This document shows, piece by piece, positions 50,264 to 59,550 of a DNA stretch of 62,048 bases. The notes under the pieces were generated by a model. That model was not told where the DNA came from. It saw nothing but the letters and a program-made list of their open reading frames with translations, and did not search any database. The translations under genes and the position numbers were made by a program. The DNA is taken from contig NZ_BOMB01000034.1 of the NCBI RefSeq assembly GCF_016861975.1, positions 1 to 62,048 on the forward strand. The letters run 5' to 3'. Position 1 is the first letter of the stretch, and every line of letters starts with the position of its first letter. This DNA is from Actinocatenispora rupis. GTDB lineage: Bacteria; Actinomycetota; Actinomycetes; Mycobacteriales; Micromonosporaceae.

Positions 50264-50542
50264 TCAGCGCGCCTTCCCGCCGAGCAGATCCGCTTCCTGG
50301 AGTGTCCGGAGCAGCCGCTCCGCGGCAGTCCGTGCCGCGTCGTGCTCGCCCGGATGGGTGAGCGGCCCGGTCTGCTCGATCGTCCATTCGAAGATGGTGT
50401 CCAGCGGGTCCGTGCCGCCTGTGAGGCGGGCCGCCAGATCGGCGGCTTGCGCGTCGACAGCACCGCCCCGGTAGTCACCGACGGTCTGTGCGATGACTGC
50501 TCCGATGACCTCGGCGCGCTGCATCTCCAACGACTGGTTCAC
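50264..50542 (-). CDS. Small helical hypothetical protein
   Basis: 92 residues from the GTG at 50542, which follows AAGGAG. It is a single helical domain (EMQRAEVIGAVIAQTVGDYRG). GTGA overlap with the stop of a 32-residue frame upstream shows coupling. I do not recognise the family. Confidence 0.55.
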   Translation of the reverse strand: MNQSLEMQRAEVIGAVIAQTVGDYRGGAVDAQAADLAARLTGGTDPLDTIFEWTIEQTGPLTHPGEHDAARTAAERLLRTLQEADLLGGKAR

Positions 50543-50637
50543 GTCAGCTCCTTGCTGGTGCGCATCGATTCGGCCCGGGCAGTGAGTCGCCACCGTACGC
50601 GGAGGGCGCGTTGGAAGGCGTCCGGTGTCTCGGCCAT
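50539..50637 (-). CDS. Very small protein, 32 aa
   Basis: ATG at 50637 after GGAGAACTG gives MAETPDAFQRALRVRWRL and a helical end, with a stop that overlaps the next start by two bases. It is too short for homology searching by eye. The good ribosome site and coupling support it. Confidence 0.5.
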   Translation of the reverse strand: MAETPDAFQRALRVRWRLTARAESMRTSKELT

Positions 50638-51323
50638 GGTTCAGTTCTCCTGCTCCTGGTCTGGGGTGCCCGGCGGCGCGGCGCTGGTCGTCGCGGACGG
50701 CGGCGCCGTACGTGCGGGTCATGTTCTTCGGGTCGACGCCGGAGTTTGTCGGCGAGCCGGGTCCAGGGGTAGCCAACCAGACAGGTGGGCGACCTTCCGG
50801 GAGGTGAAGGCCGTGCGCGGCAGCATCTCGCTCCGACCCCGCGAGCATCGCGCCGTCGCACAGGTGGCCTTGGATCCTGCATGATGAGGCCGTGACGCAG
50901 ACGATGGGCGGTCCGGCACCCCGGCCCTGCGAGTCCTGACCGTACCGCCAGGACGTCCCGTCAGGCATCTGGGCACACGATGAGTACGAGCGGCTCCGCG
51001 CCTACGACGCCGAGACTGCTGTCCTACCCGTGGGCCTCTTCCAGTGCCACCAGCGACAGTCCGCAGACCCCAGGGCTCAGCTCTGTGCCGGATGGGTCGG
51101 CTGTCATGGCGACAAGCTCCTCAGTTCCGCATCGCCGTCGGCTCCGGGCGACTTAAGTGACCCGGGTCGTTGCCCGGATCAGGGCCGTCCGCTGCTGAAC
51201 AGGTGAAACGGCTGGTCGTCGTTGGCGATCTGTCGTGGTCCGATGTCGTATGACGAGCATGTCGGGCGATGATGTCGTAGGCGGCTCATAGGGTGTTCCT
51301 TTCGTTGTGATCGGAGGCCCCCG
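50638..51323. other. Non-coding or decayed region
   Basis: About 690 bases. On the minus strand between 50640 and 50880, frames with uneven bias read short plausible stretches (for example GYPWTRLADKLRRRPEEHD) and may be gene remnants. The remainder, to the Sel1 gene ribosome site near 51298, shows nothing I can support. Confidence 0.4.
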
Positions 51324-52922
51324 ATGTCGTCGACAGAGCCCGCCCGCACCGACACGGACCTGCGTACCGCGGCCGAGACCGGTGACCTGGATGCCATGTG
51401 CGGATTGGGGATCCTGACCGAGGAGCAGGGTGATTCCGACGAGGCCGAGCGCTGGTTCCGGCGCGCCGCGGTGGCCGGGCATGGGCAGGCCATGTGCCGA
51501 CTGGCTTCACTGCTGGATGACCGCGACGAGTTTCGGGCGGCCGAGCCGTGGTACCGGCGCGCGATCGACACCGGCCACACGCACGCGGCGCTCGCGCTGG
51601 CCGTCAGCTACGAGAATGCCGGCCGTACGGACGAGGCCGAGCGGTGCTTCCGGCGCGCCGCCGACACGGGTGATCTGCCCGCGGAGACGATGTACCTGCT
51701 GGGGTTGCGCCGTGAAGGGCACGGCTTGGACGGTGAAGCCGAGCGCTGGTACCGGGCCGCGGCCGAGGGCGGTGACCTGGACGCCATGCACCGCTTGGCG
51801 GTCCTGTTGGACATCCGGGGCGACAGGTCAGAGGCTCTCCAGTGGTACCAGCGCCGCTTCCGGCGGGATGCCGACGCCGGTGGCGTGAGCGCGATGGTCC
51901 GTCTGGGAGACACGCTGTGCAGGGCCGACGAACCGCAGGAGGCCCAGCAGTGGTACCGGCGCGCGGCCGACGTCGGCGACGTCGACGCGATGCGGAAGCT
52001 GGGAGACCTGCTCCGCAGGGCCGACGACACGCACGGGGCTGAGCGGTGGTACCGGCGTGCGATCGAGGCCGGTGCGACGGAAGCGATGCCGGAACTGGCC
52101 GACCTGCTGGCCCGGCGCAGTGTTGCCGAGGGAGCCGAGTGGTGGTACCGCTGCGCGATCGGCGCCCGCGAGGAGGACGCGATGTTCCGGCTGGGGTCGA
52201 TGCTTGCCGACGACTCGATTGCCTTCGCCTGGGACAAGGAGAAGGACGACGACCCAGTCGACGAGATCAGGGCCGCGCTCGACAGGCTGCCGCTGGCGCA
52301 GGTCATGCCCTTGGTGCACGCCGCCCGGGAGCGCGATCCGGAGGCGGGACGCACGCTGGGGTCGCTGCTGATCGCGCGGGGCTACCGCAAGGAGGGCACG
52401 CGGTGCTACTGGACCGCTGCCCGGCATGGTTACCTGCCAGCCGTGTCCGAGCTGGCGGAGCTGCTGCGTGCGGAGGCCCCGCGGGAGACCGAGTCGGACG
52501 ACGACGATGCGGACGACGAGCTGGACGAGACCGACCGTGCGTGCCGGCTGGAGCAGGTCCTTGCCGCATGGGACGACCGCGACGCGGGTGAGCCGCGGTA
52601 CCGGCGCGCGGCCGCCAGCGGTCGCCCGGTCGCGATGAACTGGCTGGGCGTTCTGCTGGTCCATTGGGGCGACACCGGCGAGGCCGAGCAGTGGTTCCGA
52701 CGCGCCGGCGCTCAGGACCGCTGCGTCGGGCCGCGCCTCAACCTGGCGGTCCTGCTGGACGACCAGGGCCGGCAGGAAGAGGCGCGCCAGTGGCGCCAGC
52801 GCGTCGCGGACCGCTTCGCTCAGGAAGTGGCCGAGAGCGAGGCCGAGGCCCTGGAGGATCGAGGGCTCACCCGTTACGACGACAGGACCTACCGGGAGCG
52901 GGCCCGGAAAGCGGTGCAGTGA
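51324..52922 (+). CDS. Sel1-like repeat protein
   Basis: 532 residues built from about twelve Sel1-type repeats of 33-36 residues, each with GDxxAM...LG/A...L and a following EAERWFRRAA or EAQQWYRRAA helix. The ATG at 51324 follows a GATCGGAGG site. An acidic insert lies near residues 380-415 (EAPRETESDDDDADDELDE). These helical solenoids scaffold protein complexes, often in signalling or stress. The repeats are very regular, so misassembly within them is possible. The gene is flanked by two copies of an 80-bp repeat. Confidence 0.9.
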   Translation: MSSTEPARTDTDLRTAAETGDLDAMCGLGILTEEQGDSDEAERWFRRAAVAGHGQAMCRLASLLDDRDEFRAAEPWYRRAIDTGHTHAALALAVSYENAGRTDEAERCFRRAADTGDLPAETMYLLGLRREGHGLDGEAERWYRAAAEGGDLDAMHRLAVLLDIRGDRSEALQWYQRRFRRDADAGGVSAMVRLGDTLCRADEPQEAQQWYRRAADVGDVDAMRKLGDLLRRADDTHGAERWYRRAIEAGATEAMPELADLLARRSVAEGAEWWYRCAIGAREEDAMFRLGSMLADDSIAFAWDKEKDDDPVDEIRAALDRLPLAQVMPLVHAARERDPEAGRTLGSLLIARGYRKEGTRCYWTAARHGYLPAVSELAELLRAEAPRETESDDDDADDELDETDRACRLEQVLAAWDDRDAGEPRYRRAAASGRPVAMNWLGVLLVHWGDTGEAEQWFRRAGAQDRCVGPRLNLAVLLDDQGRQEEARQWRQRVADRFAQEVAESEAEALEDRGLTRYDDRTYRERARKAVQ

Positions 52923-53005
52923 CAGGGGACGGCGAGCCTGGGCGACTCGTTGTCGCCCCTGGCTGCTGTACCTCGCGGCTGGCTGTTCGCCTGTGGCGCG
53001 GCTAG

Positions 53006-53088
53006 TTTCCGGCGGTTATCGCAACACCGAGTGGTTCGGCGAGGTTACAGCGCGGTGAAGAGCGCGGCCGGTCTCGGCGGTGTCCAGA
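53006..53088 (+). repeat. 80-bp repeat, copy B
   Basis: TTTCCGGCGGTTATCGCAAC onward; the counterpart is copy A at 50130-50210. The copies differ mainly by single substitutions and one missing A. The block ends next to a broken kinase gene. Confidence 0.7.
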
Positions 53089-53111
53089 CGGTCGATGTGG
53101 ATACTGGCCCA

Positions 53112-53497
53112 GTGCCACCTCGTGCTGTCTTGCTGATCGGGATGACAGGATCCGGAAGACGGTCCTCTCCCAAGCCCTCACCCGGCGCGGCTTCGTGCGC
53201 CTCTCCGCGGATGAGGACCTCCACAGGCTGCACAGCAGATACGGCGTCGACTGCCCCGAGCACGAGTACGTCCAACGTCAACGACCAGTCGTCGATCAGG
53301 TACGCGGGCAGCTGGCCGCCCAGCTTGCCGGCCGGAGTGACGTGGTCCTGGACTACGGCCTCTGGCTACGCTCGGAACGAGAATCGTGGAAGGCCACCGT
53401 TCGGGAAGCGGCCTCCCACCCCGGATCGCCACCGCGCTTGTTCTCGGCGTCGACCGCCACCACGCGACGCCATCCGGCCCGGCGCGGCGGACCCTAG
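53112..53497 (+). pseudogene. P-loop kinase-like gene broken in its Walker A
   Basis: From the GTG at 53112 the frame reads PRAVLLIGMTGSG, then turns to nonsense. In the next frame KTVLSQALTRRGFVRLSADEDLHRL and a well-coded RPVVDQVRGQLAAQLAGRSD follow. Restoring one base in GGATCCGGAAGACG yields GMTGSGKTVLS, a complete Walker A. The family looks like the small AAA_33/zeta-like kinases. The C-terminal end is also degraded. One-base deletion or sequencing error cannot be separated. Confidence 0.68.
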
Positions 53498-53506
53498 ACT
53501 CGCGGC

Positions 53507-55540
53507 ATGCACTCCCCCCGCCTCACCGTCGACTTCGGCACGTCCAACACCGCCGCCGTCCTGACGCACCCGACGGGGCGTACGCCGCTGCTGTTCGAGG
53601 GCTCACCGTTGCTGCCGTCCGCGGTGTACCTGCCGGACGACGGGGAACTGTTGGTGGGTCGGGACGCCGAGCGTTCGGCGGGCGTGGCGCCGGAGCGCCT
53701 GGAACCCAACCCGAAGCGGCGGATCGACGACGGTACGTTGTGGCTCGGTGACCGAGAACTGCCCGTCGCTGACGCCATCGCGGCGGTGGTGCGGCGCGCG
53801 GTCGACGAGGCGGGCCGGGTGGCCGGCGCCTCGGTCACCGAGGCGATCCTCACCCACCCCGCGCAGTGGTCGCGCCCGCGGCTGGCGGTGCTCACCGAGG
53901 CCGCCCACACGGCCGGCCTGCCCGACGTACGACTGGTCCCCGAGCCGGTCGCCGCCGCCGCGTACTTCGTGACCGTGCTCGGTCACCAGGTGCCCGTCGG
54001 TCGCTGCATCATCGTGTACGACCTCGGCGGCGGAACGTTCGACGCCGCGGTCGTACGCCGCGGCGACACCGGTTTCGAGGTGCTGGCCGCTGCCGGCCTG
54101 CCGGACGTCGGCGGTCTGGACCTCGACGCGGCGATCGTCGGCCACCTGCGGTCGGTCGTCGGCACGGACAGCTGGAGCCGCCTCGACTGGCCCGACTCCC
54201 CCGCCGACCGCCGTGCGCGTCGGCTGCTCTGGCAGGACGCGCGCGCGGCGAAGGAGCAGCTCACCCGCCACTCACGCGCCGAGCTGCACGTCCCGCTCGC
54301 CGAAACGGACGTGCACCTGACCCGCGACGAGTTCGAGACGCTCGCCCGGCCGCTGCTCGACCGTACGGTCGAGCAGACCATGGCGACGCTGCGCGCCGCG
54401 CGCATCGGCCGCGAGTCGGTCGCCGGTGTGTTCCTCGTCGGTGGCGCCAGCCGCGTCCCACTCGCGGCAAGCCTGCTGCACCGCACGCTCGGGATCGCAC
54501 CGACGGTGCTCGACCAACCGGAACTGGTCGTCGCCACCGGCGCCCACACCGTCCCGTCCGCGGCCGGTGTTCCGATGCCGCCGCTCACCCCGCCCGCCGC
54601 TCTGACGGCCACCGCACCGGCGTCCTCCTCCCGTCCCACCGCTGCCGCGTCGGCTACCGGCGCAGCCGGATTCGGTTCCGGCCCGGAGGCGGGAGCGCAC
54701 GCCATACCGCCGCGGGCGATCGACCTGGTCGAGTCGACGCGCACGTCCGGCGCCGCGCCGGACGATACTCCGCTGCCGGCAGATCCGGTGTCCCACAACA
54801 GATCCGAGGCACCTATCGGCGTGTCGTACGGGCCGCCGGCGACCGCCACCGGAACGCCGGTGGCCGATCCGCGCACCGGACGCACCGAGCGACGGCTCGC
54901 CACCGCCGCGGGCTGGACGGCGATCGCCGCCGGCATCGCGTACGACGGCTGGCGGCTGGCCCTCATGCCGACGGTGCCGCTGGCACTGGTGTTGGCGCTG
55001 TACCTCGCGGCCGGGATCCTCGCGCTGAGTCGCCGTCGCTGGGCGGGCCTCGGCCTGCTCGTCGGATACGCGGGGTTCGATCTGCTCGCCACACTTCCGA
55101 CCGGGGCAGCGGCCTTTCAGATCCCGCCGTGGATGCTCGTCTGTCACATCGCGCTGTACGCGGCCGGAGTCATCGCGGCGGTCGCCATCGTCCGGCAGGT
55201 CCGGGCGACGGGGCTGCACCGCCCCGCCCACCCGCGGCTGGCGGCGGCGGTGACGGTGACGGGGCTGGCCATGGCCGTGGCGTACCTGCCGCTCGGCTAC
55301 TGGCCGTACGACCTGCCGGTGGTGGTGGGTGCCGCCGCGCTGGTTGTCCTCGCGCCCCGGGTGCGGCCCGTCGGGCTCGCGGTCGGGCTCGGTGCGAGCT
55401 GGGCGGCGGTCGGCGTCGGCGTGCTTCTCCAGATGGCGGCCGGGGAGATCGGGCTCGGCATCCATCTCCTCTTCGCCGCGCTGTCCGTGGTGTTCCTGGC
55501 GCTCGCCGGCACGTACGCCGGCCGACTCCGCCACCCCTGA
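53507..55540 (+). CDS. Hsp70-like protein with C-terminal membrane segments
   Basis: 677 residues. The N-terminal actin-like ATPase (about 1-360) has the phosphate-1 motif TVDFGTSNTAAVL, connect-1 region VPEPVAAAAYF, phosphate-2 VYDLGGGTFDAAV (about 170-182) and adenosine motif GVFLVGGASRVPL (about 307-319). Instead of the usual substrate-binding domain it has a Pro/Ser/Ala linker (about 365-460) and then seven or so membrane helices. Actinomycete Hsp70-like proteins of this type are of unknown role. Adjacent genes do not suggest partners. Confidence 0.87.
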   Translation: MHSPRLTVDFGTSNTAAVLTHPTGRTPLLFEGSPLLPSAVYLPDDGELLVGRDAERSAGVAPERLEPNPKRRIDDGTLWLGDRELPVADAIAAVVRRAVDEAGRVAGASVTEAILTHPAQWSRPRLAVLTEAAHTAGLPDVRLVPEPVAAAAYFVTVLGHQVPVGRCIIVYDLGGGTFDAAVVRRGDTGFEVLAAAGLPDVGGLDLDAAIVGHLRSVVGTDSWSRLDWPDSPADRRARRLLWQDARAAKEQLTRHSRAELHVPLAETDVHLTRDEFETLARPLLDRTVEQTMATLRAARIGRESVAGVFLVGGASRVPLAASLLHRTLGIAPTVLDQPELVVATGAHTVPSAAGVPMPPLTPPAALTATAPASSSRPTAAASATGAAGFGSGPEAGAHAIPPRAIDLVESTRTSGAAPDDTPLPADPVSHNRSEAPIGVSYGPPATATGTPVADPRTGRTERRLATAAGWTAIAAGIAYDGWRLALMPTVPLALVLALYLAAGILALSRRRWAGLGLLVGYAGFDLLATLPTGAAAFQIPPWMLVCHIALYAAGVIAAVAIVRQVRATGLHRPAHPRLAAAVTVTGLAMAVAYLPLGYWPYDLPVVVGAAALVVLAPRVRPVGLAVGLGASWAAVGVGVLLQMAAGEIGLGIHLLFAALSVVFLALAGTYAGRLRHP

Positions 55541-55928
55541 CCGTCGAGCCCTCCGGACGGCGGCACGCGTCGCGTCCACAACCAGCCCTATGGCAAGCGG
55601 CCGGTGTGCGGGCAGCGGCGGAGATGCGCCGAAGGAGCCGGGGACACGAACGGCGCCGGAGCGTCGAACCGACTCGAACACAGTGCGCCTCGGCGAGCGT
55701 CCAGCAGCCGCCATCATCTGCGGCTGCGAACTCGGCCGACGCTCGGCCACACAATCGGAGCAGCGCAACAGAGAACGCAAGACCCTCACGCATCAGCAGC
55801 GCAAGCCGGCCCGCGACGCCTCGTACCTCGGGCGCTTCCTCGGTGATCATCGAACAGCCAGAGGCCAAGAAGATGATCTCCGAACAAGCAAGAGACCAGG
55901 TCAGACGCGGTGCCTAACCTGGTCTTGA
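55541..55928. other. Non-coding region before the tRNA fragment
   Basis: 388 bases after the Hsp70-like gene with no frame showing consistent bias. It is bounded by a tRNA-Lys 3' fragment and may be the outer flank of an old insertion. Confidence 0.4.
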
Positions 55929-55969
55929 TGGTGCGCCGCCAGGGACTCGAACCCCGAACCCGCTGATTA
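55929..55969 (-). tRNA. 3' fragment of a tRNA-Lys gene (attachment-site scar)
   Basis: The reverse strand reads TAATCAGCGGGTTCGGGGTTCGAGTCCCTGGCGGCGCACCA, 41 bases that match the anticodon-stem 3' strand, T arm, acceptor strand and CCA of actinomycete tRNA-Lys. The 5' half is absent: the upstream bases do not fold into D or anticodon arms. Such 3' halves remain when integrases insert elements into tRNA genes. Confidence 0.72.
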
Positions 55970-56568
55970 GGAGAACTCAATCTCCTGATCGGAAATGCCA
56001 GCAGCTACCCCCCACTACAGCACCTTCCGGTCCTCCACCCGTGGCCAGCCACACCCACCCGACCGACGCCACGGCATCGACAGCAATGGCTCGATACGTT
56101 CCCACAACTGGCCGGAGACGATCCACCGCGGCTGTTGACCCCTGCGCGCATGCCTGTCGTACCGACCAAGATCAACAACACAGTCCAGAACCCAAGATCA
56201 ATTTTGTTAGAACCTCTTACTCCAGAGACCTACCGCAATGCCCTCGACTACACCTCACCCATCCCTCTGTTTGCTACCGGCACAGCTGCCGCGGACCACG
56301 GCCAAGCCGCCATCACCACGCCGAGCCCTGCCGCGGTGCGCTCCATCGACAAGATCCTCCGCGCCCGCGGTGACATCGCTGACTCGTCGCCCGGCCACAA
56401 CCCGGCTGAGGGCTCCGATAGCACGACGGTGACGACGGTGGCGACGCCCGCGACGACGTCCGCCTGGTTGAGGCCAGCTACGACGAACGACCGGCAGCGG
56501 ACCGATCCCCGTGACCTCGCCCGGCCCTGTACGGCTGACCTGGTTGCTGCGGCACGTTCTGCGGCCGG
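55970..56568. other. Unassigned region right of the tRNA fragment
   Basis: About 600 bases up to the prepilin peptidase stop. It contains an AT-richer patch near 56160-56230, unlike its surroundings. No integrase, excisionase or other gene is supported. Confidence 0.4.
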
Positions 56569-57237
56569 TCAGATGAGCATGGCGACGAGCGCACCCGCCA
56601 GCAGAGCAGGCCCAATCCCGATACCCGTGCTCCGCCTTGCTCGACCGGCCAGGACCAGCCCGACAGCGGCGGCGGCAGCGATGCCGTATGCGAGCAGCAG
56701 CCCAAGGATGACGCGATCCCAGCTGAACCAGGCGCTCAGCCCTCCGGTCACCGCAAGCAGCTTCACATCGCCGTACCCAGTCGTGCCGGTGGCGAGCACC
56801 AGCACCGTTCCTGCGACGAGGATCGCGCCCGCGGCGATCAGGAGCCGCGCTATGCCCGCTCGGGCGCCCGGTGTTCCCGCCGCCCACGCGATCCCCGCAC
56901 ACACCAGCACAGCCCCCGCCAGCGTCACAACGAATACGTCGGGCAGCCGATGCCGCCGCAGGTCACTGATCGCCAACGGCCCAGCCAGCACCGCCAGCAC
57001 CCAACAGGCAGCGACGATGGCGGTCCCGCCGACAACGATCGCGACCGCGAGGGCGAGCCCCGCACCCACACCGCACACCAGCACGCGGACCAGTAACGGT
57101 GCGGGCGCCCCGGCCCACCAGCGGGCAGACAGCCGGATCCGGCCGCTGGGCGGCACCGACCAGGCCACGCCCGCCAGCGGCACCCCGGCCGCAGCGCCCG
57201 CTCCGGCCGCAACACCGATCAACCAACCGGCCGCCAT
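56569..57237 (-). CDS. A24 prepilin peptidase
   Basis: 222 residues with six or so membrane segments and both active-site aspartate motifs: ISDLRRHRLPDVF (first Asp) and TTGYGDVKLLAV (second Asp). It cleaves type IV prepilins after the glycine of the leader. ATG at 57237 after GGTGGG is the chosen start. The Tad operon at 3-14 kb encodes Flp and TadE-like substrates with fitting G-xxxx-E sites but no peptidase, so this is its probable partner. It lies 42 kb away beside an NmrA-like gene. Confidence 0.87.
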   Translation of the reverse strand: MAAGWLIGVAAGAGAAAGVPLAGVAWSVPPSGRIRLSARWWAGAPAPLLVRVLVCGVGAGLALAVAIVVGGTAIVAACWVLAVLAGPLAISDLRRHRLPDVFVVTLAGAVLVCAGIAWAAGTPGARAGIARLLIAAGAILVAGTVLVLATGTTGYGDVKLLAVTGGLSAWFSWDRVILGLLLAYGIAAAAAVGLVLAGRARRSTGIGIGPALLAGALVAMLI

Positions 57238-57245
57238 GCTCCCAC

Positions 57246-58097
57246 CTACGCAGCCAGGCAACTCACGGCCTCGGCAAGTGGTGTCGCCGGCCGGCCGGTC
57301 AGGCGGGCGACATGATCGGTGACCGCGGCCATCTCACCGGCGGCGATCGCCCGGTAGGTGGACACCCACGCCTCGACCTGCCGAGCCGGACCCGCACCGT
57401 CCCGCGCCCGGTACGCCTGCCGGAGCGTCTCCGGCCGGTAGCTCACGCGTCGGCCGCAGGCGGTGGAGGCGGCGTCGGCAACCTCGTCGAGCCCCACCGC
57501 GGCCGGGCCGGTCAGTGTGTAGGTTGCGCCGGCCTGTCCGCTGACGCCGGTGAGGATGTTGGTGGCCGCCTCAGCGATGTCGTCCAACGCGACGGCCGCC
57601 ACCCTCCCGTCCTCCGCGGGGCCGCGGATGGCGGCGCGGCCGTCGGTCAGGTCGCGCCCGACGAACTCGGCGTAGAAGTTGTTGCGCAGGATGATGTGCG
57701 GGATGCCGGAGCCGGCGAGGTGCTGCTCGGTCCACCAGTGATCCCGCCCGTGCACGAACGTCGCCTCGGGCCACGGCGTGCAGAACGACACGTACACCAC
57801 CAGTCCGACGCCGGCATCCTGTGCGGCGCGCAGGAACTCGCCTTGCTGGGCAACACGATCCGGGGTGGCGGTTGCCGACACCAGCAGCACCCGCTCGACA
57901 CCGGTCAGCGCACGGCGCATCGCCGTCCGATCCCCGTAGTTGCCGGGCATCACCCGGGCGCGAGGCAGCCGCGGCGCGCGGCGTGGGTGGCGGGCGATCA
58001 TCGTCTGCGTGATGCCGGCTGCGGCCAGCCGGCGGGCGACGCGGCCACCGAGCTGGCCGGTCACCCCGGTCACGGCAACAGATCCGTTGGCAGACAT
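57246..58097 (-). CDS. NmrA-like NAD(P)-binding protein
   Basis: 283 residues. The N-terminal Rossmann motif is GVTGQLGGRVARRL (about 10-23), followed by RHPRRA for phosphate binding and VVYVSFCTP and ILRNNFYAEF in the core, as in NmrA/SDR-type quinone reductases. The ATG at 58097 follows GAGGGG. It may be an NADPH-dependent oxidoreductase or a redox sensor. It sits just upstream of the prepilin peptidase on the same strand, 8 bases apart, so the peptidase may depend on its promoter. Confidence 0.85.
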   Translation of the reverse strand: MSANGSVAVTGVTGQLGGRVARRLAAAGITQTMIARHPRRAPRLPRARVMPGNYGDRTAMRRALTGVERVLLVSATATPDRVAQQGEFLRAAQDAGVGLVVYVSFCTPWPEATFVHGRDHWWTEQHLAGSGIPHIILRNNFYAEFVGRDLTDGRAAIRGPAEDGRVAAVALDDIAEAATNILTGVSGQAGATYTLTGPAAVGLDEVADAASTACGRRVSYRPETLRQAYRARDGAGPARQVEAWVSTYRAIAAGEMAAVTDHVARLTGRPATPLAEAVSCLAA

Positions 58098-58361
58098 GAC
58101 AATCCCCTCTCGCCACGGTGATGGGCGTTGGGGGGCCGCCGTGTGCCGGAACCGTAGCCAGCACGGGGTGGCGGTCGGAACTGTCGACGGCTGAGGTTCG
58201 CTCAGACGGCGTAACGACTCCCAGCGTCCCGTGACCTGCACGGTCGGGGGTGGACGCAGGACCGGTAGCCTGGCAGTCGCATCGTCGCCCACTCAAGCGT
58301 GATGCATCGAGCGGCCCGCACCGAGTCTTCTGTGGTGCGGGCCGCTCTCCGTCCCTCAGCG

Positions 58362-58703
58362 CTACTGGTCGGGTCCGGTGTGGCGTGGGGACAGTGCGGC
58401 GGCCGGCACGAGTTGGTGCAGGTCCAGGCGCAGCCGTCCGTTGCGCGAGCGGACGGTGAAATCGCACAGGCCCCACCAGGACCCGCTCGCCATCCGGTGC
58501 CACCCCCGCAGTGACCCCGGCACGGTGCCCGACAGATCGATCCCGAGCGACCGGACCCGCAACGGCACCCCCTGGAACGTTCGCACCGACGCCGCCCGAT
58601 CGGGGAAGACGACGGCGAGCTGCACGGTCACGGGGACCGGTTCGGTGAAACGGCGGTGCGTCCGCGCCTCCCACCCGCCTGGATCGTCGCCCACCCGGCT
58701 CAC
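58362..58703 (-). CDS. Hypothetical protein downstream of ImuA'-like gene
   Basis: 113 residues from the GTG at 58703, which overlaps the stop of the ImuA'-like gene (GTGA). It is beta-rich (VTVQLAVVFPDRAASVRTFQ, WWGLCDFTVRSRNGRLRL) and resembles no family I can name. In many actinomycetes an ImuB/DinB-type polymerase gene follows ImuA'; this short protein is not that. Confidence 0.62.
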   Translation of the reverse strand: MSRVGDDPGGWEARTHRRFTEPVPVTVQLAVVFPDRAASVRTFQGVPLRVRSLGIDLSGTVPGSLRGWHRMASGSWWGLCDFTVRSRNGRLRLDLHQLVPAAALSPRHTGPDQ

Positions 58704-59413
58704 CCGGTCAGTTCGACGACGGCAGCCGGCGCGGGCTGGCGGACGGTGTCTGTTGGCGCGGCGGCGATCCGGCCCGTCGGGTCGGGTAGCTGCACGGTGA
58801 TGCGACGCGGCCGGGGGTCGCCGTGCAGGCGGGACTCGATGACGACGGTGCGGGACCGGAGCCGGCCGCGGCCGGGGCCGGTGATGCCGTGCCAGGCGAT
58901 CGGCTCGGTGCGCAGCGCCGCGCTCGGCCGCGGCCAACCCTCGCCGTGGACCAGCAGAACGGCGTGATGGTCCCGCAACCGCTGCACCAGCCGCGCGGCG
59001 CGGGCAGCCGGTACCCGGCCCAGCCCCGCCGCGATCACCACCGGGACGCCTTCCGCCGCGACGGCCACGATCGCCAGCGGATCCGGGCCCGGGTGCGGGA
59101 TCAGCGGTAGATGCTCCGACGGAATACCCATCGCGACGGCTGCCAGCGTCAGGATCGGGGTGCCGATCGCTGCGACGTAGGCGCCGGTGCGGGCCGCGGC
59201 GGCGGCCAACGCGAGCAGCAGGGAAGTACCGCCGCCGGTGGTCGCCACGCTCACCACGTCACCGGGTACCAGCCCGGGGTGGCGCAGCAGCGGGGCGAGG
59301 AGCGGGTCGACGGGCAGCATCTGATCGATCGTGGCGGTACGACGCGTCGCGGAGGCCGGCCGGATCAGACCCCGCCGGGTCAGCTCCGCAAGATCAACCG
59401 GTCTACCACCCAT
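58700..59413 (-). CDS. ImuA'-like RecA-related protein
   Basis: 237 residues with a RecA-like core: the opening MGGRPVDLAELTRRGLIR, VVSVATTGGGTSLLLALAAAA in place of a P-loop, then the VVIAAGLGRVP strand and a closing RRITVQLPDPTGRIA. The P-loop lacks the usual lysine. ImuA' proteins support damage-induced mutagenesis with DnaE2 and ImuB, neither of which is in this window. The start at 59413 faces a divergent ATP-dependent DNA ligase gene, a common actinomycete DNA-repair pairing. Confidence 0.72.
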   Translation of the reverse strand: MGGRPVDLAELTRRGLIRPASATRRTATIDQMLPVDPLLAPLLRHPGLVPGDVVSVATTGGGTSLLLALAAAAARTGAYVAAIGTPILTLAAVAMGIPSEHLPLIPHPGPDPLAIVAVAAEGVPVVIAAGLGRVPAARAARLVQRLRDHHAVLLVHGEGWPRPSAALRTEPIAWHGITGPGRGRLRSRTVVIESRLHGDPRPRRITVQLPDPTGRIAAAPTDTVRQPAPAAVVELTG

Positions 59414-59550
59414 ACCCTGTGATTAGAACGTATGTTCGACATGATCGCCAGCGGTTGTGATCCACCGCCGAGGGTATGACCTGCAAAAACGCCCGCTCTC
59501 GACACTCCTGCCTGTTTCACTGGACGGTGCGGGGGTGCAGGGCGTTGGCG

